Source: a virus
Virus record (IMG/VR): IMGVR_UViG_3300021960_000216
Location: 1-37,271 of that record
DNA length: 37,271 bases
Direction: 5' to 3' (one strand)
In this document: positions 36,201 to 37,271 of the stretch, piece after piece
How the letters are laid out: each line of letters starts with the position of its first letter
Numbering within the stretch: position 1 is the stretch's first letter
Position numbers and translations under genes: made by a program
Notes under the pieces: generated by a model
What the model was told of the DNA's origin: nothing
The model's input: the letters and a program-made list of their open reading frames with translations, nothing else
Database searches by the model: none

Positions 36201-36419
36201 GAAAACCCCGCACTATTAGCCGCGGGCCAAGTATTATCCGCTGGTGCAAATATACCTGCTGATAGAATTATTATAAAAGCTGATCATTTATATACAGCTA
36301 TGCAACCTGAAACAGAATTATGGCAAGCAATTGCTCTATCGCTTGGTTGGTCTGAATGGGATTTAGGAATGATTGAAAAGCAAACTAAAAAAGAATCTAA
36401 AAGAAAATTTAAAAGATAA
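30264..36419 (+). CDS. Giant multidomain internal virion protein with zinc-protease motif and sigma-like segment
   Basis: 2051 aa. Order of parts: hydrophilic N-terminus; Gly/Ala-rich hydrophobic stretches near 80-110, 215-235 and 340-365; coiled coil about 395-450; a zincin motif HELLH (H586, E587, H590) with a possible third ligand near E651/E652 (GGLEEYLNIFSDLI); a sigma-70 region 2-like segment (767-842); a charged region with LINRRFDEFAEPVLDENG and AEEIAFDATMEVL; and a helical C-terminal third with MFFNARSAVLQTLSTVNFIN, RVILAFANTPMQYARLQKKA and a TM helix (NIIFSALQQALFALLF, about 1865-1880). The motif KFS[KS]S recurs at 738, 1073 and 1386. It resembles the giant 'polyvalent' proteins of marine phages, packed in the head and ejected (compare T7 gp16). 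No murein-hydrolase domain or phage RNA polymerase DxDGD motif is visible. Confidence 0.75.
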   Translation: MNELELIVKNMITAGESEENIALVIQQYNADQVGKTTPLQKEGQGATVEAIQAPDMDSNLDGISLELQPTRKEKEAAQEIGVGAVSALTGVPEFMVPGIAAASSFVLNMGGGLIDFAEKYGYAPMKAIIKAGGSPTITPELVAAEYENIAKKNNIDVSEIYEAAEVLDQFKVKKYDDQGNELDVIGLINDGRYADAAELAVNEAIGSAPSMALSIAFPAAGSILLGMGTAGQEFEQALKERPDETISKIAGASLAKGAFETATEYASGKLTRVLGGLNKINAPEQVIKDFTSNYAQKTLNSLLSGIGGFATEGATEAITTVAQMGTDELIFGDEIEKEAYFRNAANSFIIGGILGGPVAGTSKAITLSSIDKKDAYKYVAPKNWKKRDTEIDSYIYETEQNLKNATPNKKNQFEQQLEVLKQQKENHLNNLEKAFDNLSKAELNKYAKNIGIIDNAFSEIDNNRYTRNQQIEAKKRSDAAMQENEDLVGKENYDFEVEKSIGDALKKTENDLKIALSEAAAINIQNKDLEIIKLSPNEAAKMGLQDKDAAFLSKEKAKKRGIGDKAVILINTELAKETGQTNVIGHELLHYMMSKYFKTDNDSLKEIVGSFKDYVAKVDKENNTNILERIEQRITDNYKDSEGNIRAGGLEEYLNIFSDLISKEKIELNESFSDRIKNSVTTYLNGMGFGSVKLNSGKDVFNFIRGYNKNISQFKFKQLDINIKSDKISKSIQEEIEKFSKSEKASDKVQKIYEEQGLAGALDIINEFTPIVNKLVNKYRDVPGFEFQLLKDEIETGERGILDMIQAYTPEKAKGAPLAGYINKFLARRAIAAANRVLGTEFTLDVTEAKGVTDTVTAEEIIEIEEAAIADEIKSLRKEIGLPEDLITTVKTAVIKTFGTKLPNPEDPKFRFELQKRFRTELKKPISKFVGTRADYENFLRDNFKAIYDKMPQSLINRRFDEFAEPVLDENGKQLRERTAEGNKIFTKKKITPAEWIKYFLGTDVGSSTKGARKTAIVEGIAEEIAFDATMEVLRDPDIIQKYQEIAEITEVTLPENFKALIAKQIDRAEDFKFSSSIAEIGKTKYNLSEQELARELFNNTLLEIAKGRPDIYDALTNESFRQSFPKTFNEIIVPAFNKIIKESDPAIAEQITIHFIKTYSRPVRTFSKKETPLSSTTNKLFYDNYIEPALRDTGLLNKNKFNLVEKNNKTYLNYGSNPIVNLIDVTNKATIKDIISGKISKAEVLQQNNAARAELDYIIFNLGSKNKGLALSIIKLAQKDQRTIFRNAAPLYSIVQNYTGDTVYEHNPPVQYIFEQIADYLQDQTPAKKEALKKLLNTMEANIVPKDFANIVDSKYKNTIPTDGSLRYQEAIDKTNYQFDNRDFKFSSSKASLNKDFNKILEASTGVKWTENYSPSTAKMLAKGKGKGNIFIPYSAEDFVGLLYTTLSGKEVGEQQMKWYEENLIRPFSRGIQAYEGEKQRAMREWSVLKQRATQDVPGGLKKENESGFTNEQSLRMYIWQNQGMEIPNIKKGEVNKAIKAVRNNKKFKEFANTLMSLNPEGYPEPSNNWVDGDITSDLVGYVNGAKRAEFLTQWKENVDEIFSEKNKTKLRALYGDRYVEALEDILFRMERGTNRSKGTNKQTRAWMDWVNNSVGTIMFFNARSAVLQTLSTVNFINFTDNNPINAAAALANFSQYREDFVNLFNSDFLKQRRSGLQIDVNADEIAKATKGNEKSPRAILRALLQFGFTPTQIADSFAIAAGGATFYRNRINKYIKEGLSETEAQKRAFTDFQEIAEETQQSARPDRISMEQASGLGRVILAFANTPMQYARLQKKAFLDLINRRGDWKTNTSKIMYYGVIQNIIFSALQQALFALLFDDEDEAEEKSRYYKIANSSFDTLLRGVGVAGAGAATVKNIILEIIDQAKSKRPDYTQAAIAATSISPPINSKLRKLLSAGRAFTYRQSREKIFNEGFSLENPALLAAGQVLSAGANIPADRIIIKADHLYTAMQPETELWQAIALSLGWSEWDLGMIEKQTKKESKRKFKR
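32562..32789 (+). other. Sigma-70 region 2-like segment inside the giant protein
   Basis: Residues 767-842. The pattern is FTPIVNKLVNKYRDVPGF, then LLKDEIETGERGILDMIQAY, then TPEKAKGAPLAGYINKFLAR and RAIAAANRVLG. This parallels the sigma-70 region 2 order 'xPLVxxxAxxY ... DLxQxGxxGLxxAxxxYDP ... FxxYAxxxIRxAI'. It may be a degenerate sigma domain; homology is suggested by eye only. Confidence 0.45.
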
Positions 36420-36421
36420 TT

Positions 36422-36565
36422 ATGAAATATAACATAGTAACATCGCCACTTGGTAAAAAAGATGCTTGCTACCGCAAAGCTAAAGCTAAATACCGTGTAT
36501 TTCCATCAGCTTATGCATCGGGTTATATTGCAAAATGTAGAAAGAAAAAAGGTAATATAGGATAA
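36422..36565 (+). CDS. 47-aa basic Cys protein (CYRK...KCRKK type)
   Basis: This gene is 144 bases long and codes for 47 residues. It has KKDACYRKAKAKYRVFPSA (12-30) and YASGYIAKCRKKKG, with Cys16 and Cys39 in a strongly basic protein. I recall the same CYxKxKxRYxVxPSAYASGxxxKCRKK pattern as a very widespread tiny protein or module in marine phages; no function is known to me. The ATG is 2 bases after the giant gene's stop, and its own TAA overlaps the next ATG (TAATG), so its coding status is well supported by packing. Cys pair and charge would suit zinc or nucleic-acid binding, but this is inference. Confidence 0.75.
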   Translation: MKYNIVTSPLGKKDACYRKAKAKYRVFPSAYASGYIAKCRKKKGNIG

Positions 36566-36852
36566 TGGGTGTACGTAAAACAGAGAAAGGCGCATCACTT
36601 AGACGTTGGTTTAAAGAAGAATGGACAGATGTTCGTACAGGAAAAGCTTGCGGAAGAAGTGAAGGCGAAGATCGTGGCGTGCCATACTGTAGACCTAAAA
36701 AAAGAATATCTGGTAAAACACCTAAAACAATAGCAGAAATGTCTGCTTCAGAAAAAAGAAAAAAAATAAACGAAAAAAAGAGTCTTGGACAGCCTGCTGG
36801 TAAGCCCAAAAGAGTTAGTCCTGTAACTATGAAATCTTCATGCAAATATTAA
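36565..36852 (+). CDS. Small basic Cys protein (DUF5872-like)
   Basis: 95 aa, very basic. It has SLRRWFKEEWTDVRTGKACG (11-30), a second Cys in PYCRPKKRISGKTPKT (about 46-61), a Lys-rich stretch and a final CKY. The WFKEEWxDxxTGxxCGR...YCRPxKRxSxKTPKT pattern is one I recall from uncharacterised marine phage proteins (DUF5872-like, unchecked). Three Cys among many Lys/Arg suggest a metal- or nucleic-acid-binding small protein, but no function is established. It shares TAATG with the 47-aa gene before it and is followed by a membrane protein 2 bases later. Confidence 0.75.
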   Translation: MGVRKTEKGASLRRWFKEEWTDVRTGKACGRSEGEDRGVPYCRPKKRISGKTPKTIAEMSASEKRKKINEKKSLGQPAGKPKRVSPVTMKSSCKY

Positions 36853-36854
36853 TT

Positions 36855-37007
36855 ATGGAATCTTTAAAAGTATACGGGATAAACATTGTAGCATTATTGA
36901 CAACATCTATGACAATAAACGAAACATTACAATCAATCGTATTAAGTCTTACTATTATATACACGAGTGTTAACATTATAAACCAATTTAGGAATGGCAA
37001 AGATTGA
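36855..37007 (+). CDS. 50-aa small membrane protein
   Basis: The frame codes for 50 residues. Two hydrophobic stretches are seen: VYGINIVALLTTSM (6-19) and ETLQSIVLSLTIIYTSVNII (23-42), with a short polar tail (NQFRNGKD). It could be a helical hairpin in the inner membrane, as in small class II holins or antiholins, but no family is recognised. The ATG is 2 bases after the preceding stop, and its last 14 bases overlap the next gene's start. Its place among small membrane genes that may continue around to the 3-TM holin suggests a lysis role; this is inference. Confidence 0.6.
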   Translation: MESLKVYGINIVALLTTSMTINETLQSIVLSLTIIYTSVNIINQFRNGKD

Positions 37008-37271
37008 TATTAACGGTGATGGTAAAGCCGATTTCAGCATAAGTCCTATGCAGGTTATTACTATTGCAGCAATGTTTTCTTCAATAGTAGGATCTTATTA
37101 TACGCTTAATGCTAGAATTGAAGCTGCTGAAGCTGAAATTGTAAAACAAAAAGTAAATACCGAAAAGTACACTTGGCCCGCTCAAAGAAAATTAGAAGCA
37201 GATTTTCAAGAAATAAAACTTGAAATGCGTGATTTTATGAAAGACCTTGAATGGATCCAACGTGAAAATGT
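36994..37271 (+). CDS. Small membrane protein with N-terminal calcium-loop motif (cut by window end)
   Basis: 92 residues are visible before the window ends. The N-terminus DINGDGKADFS (5-15) is an EF-hand or dockerin-type DxNxDGxxD loop. A membrane helix (VITIAAMFSSIVGSYYTL, 21-38) follows, then a charged helix with coiled-coil spacing (EAAEAEIVKQKVNTEKY; LEADFQEIKLEMRDFMKDL). I recall a similar 'xIDxDGDGKxDFSLS + TM + coiled coil' small protein in Bacteroidota phages. If the sequence is circular, the reading frame continues at bases 1-37 for 13 more residues (V plus GKTQYIDITNE, then stop), giving about 104-105 aa. It mirrors the 378-650 protein, in which the TM comes before the calcium loop. 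It overlaps the previous gene by 14 bases. Confidence 0.7.
   Translation, partial: MAKIDINGDGKADFSISPMQVITIAAMFSSIVGSYYTLNARIEAAEAEIVKQKVNTEKYTWPAQRKLEADFQEIKLEMRDFMKDLEWIQREN

Noticed and set aside
1-37271. tRNA genes, CRISPR arrays, insertion sequences, integrase or attachment sites
   Set aside because: Almost every base is in a gene, gaps are under 75 bases, and no cloverleaf, spaced direct repeats, transposase or recombinase motifs were seen.
1-37271. Terminal direct repeats marking a linear genome
   Set aside because: The first and last few dozen bases share no repeat; the end-joining argument rests on reading frame only.

Overview
The window looks like the late (particle-building) half, or possibly the whole genome, of a short-tailed double-stranded DNA phage that infects a marine Bacteroidota host. 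The DNA is AT-rich. Every credible gene is on the + strand, and genes are packed with 1 to 47 base overlaps or gaps under 75 bases. No gene has a clear Shine-Dalgarno sequence; starts sit in A/T-rich leaders, as in Flavobacteriia and their phages. Gene order and protein sizes (large terminase about 735 aa, portal about 807 aa with a coiled-coil tail, scaffold, capsid of 480 aa, two ring/tail-tube proteins, a giant P22 gp10-like tail protein, internal virion proteins) resemble the structural block of crAss-like phages and related marine podoviruses. All product names rest on motif recognition and gene order; no search was run.

Layout. 1-1066: small basic Cys protein, small membrane protein with a calcium-loop motif, and a 3-TM-type holin. 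1067-8311: two host-recognition proteins, a 1588 aa tail fibre ending in an S74 self-cleaving chaperone domain and an 824 aa LamG-repeat adhesin. 8372-9418: three small conserved genes, the third resembling two GroES-like domains in tandem. 9372-17037: packaging and head genes (candidate small terminase, large terminase, portal, scaffold, capsid). 17046-17927: two strong RNA hairpins on either side of a conserved structural gene. 17943-27931: ring/tail-tube proteins, a 2185 aa tail protein and two further tail-region proteins. 27943-36419: three probable internal (ejected) proteins, the last a 2051 aa multidomain protein with a zinc-protease motif (HELLH), a sigma-70 region 2-like segment and C-terminal membrane segments. 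36422-37271: four small genes (two Cys-rich basic proteins, two membrane proteins), the last cut by the window end.

The gene cut at the right end continues in frame into the open frame at the left end, giving a complete protein of about 105 aa, and the small genes on the two sides are of the same kinds. This suggests the sequence is a circle (or a circularly permuted genome) of 37,271 bp opened inside one gene. If so, it is remarkable that it carries no recognisable replication, recombination, transcription-control, integration or endolysin gene. The alternative is that this is a 37 kb piece of a larger phage and the frame match is chance (about one in three).

How the genes work together: the terminase pair pumps DNA through the portal into a capsid built on the scaffold, possibly helped by the GroES-like co-chaperonin. 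Ring proteins and the gp10-like protein close the portal and form the short tail. The fibre and LamG adhesin bind the host surface. The internal proteins are ejected with the DNA. The holin and small membrane proteins end the cycle.
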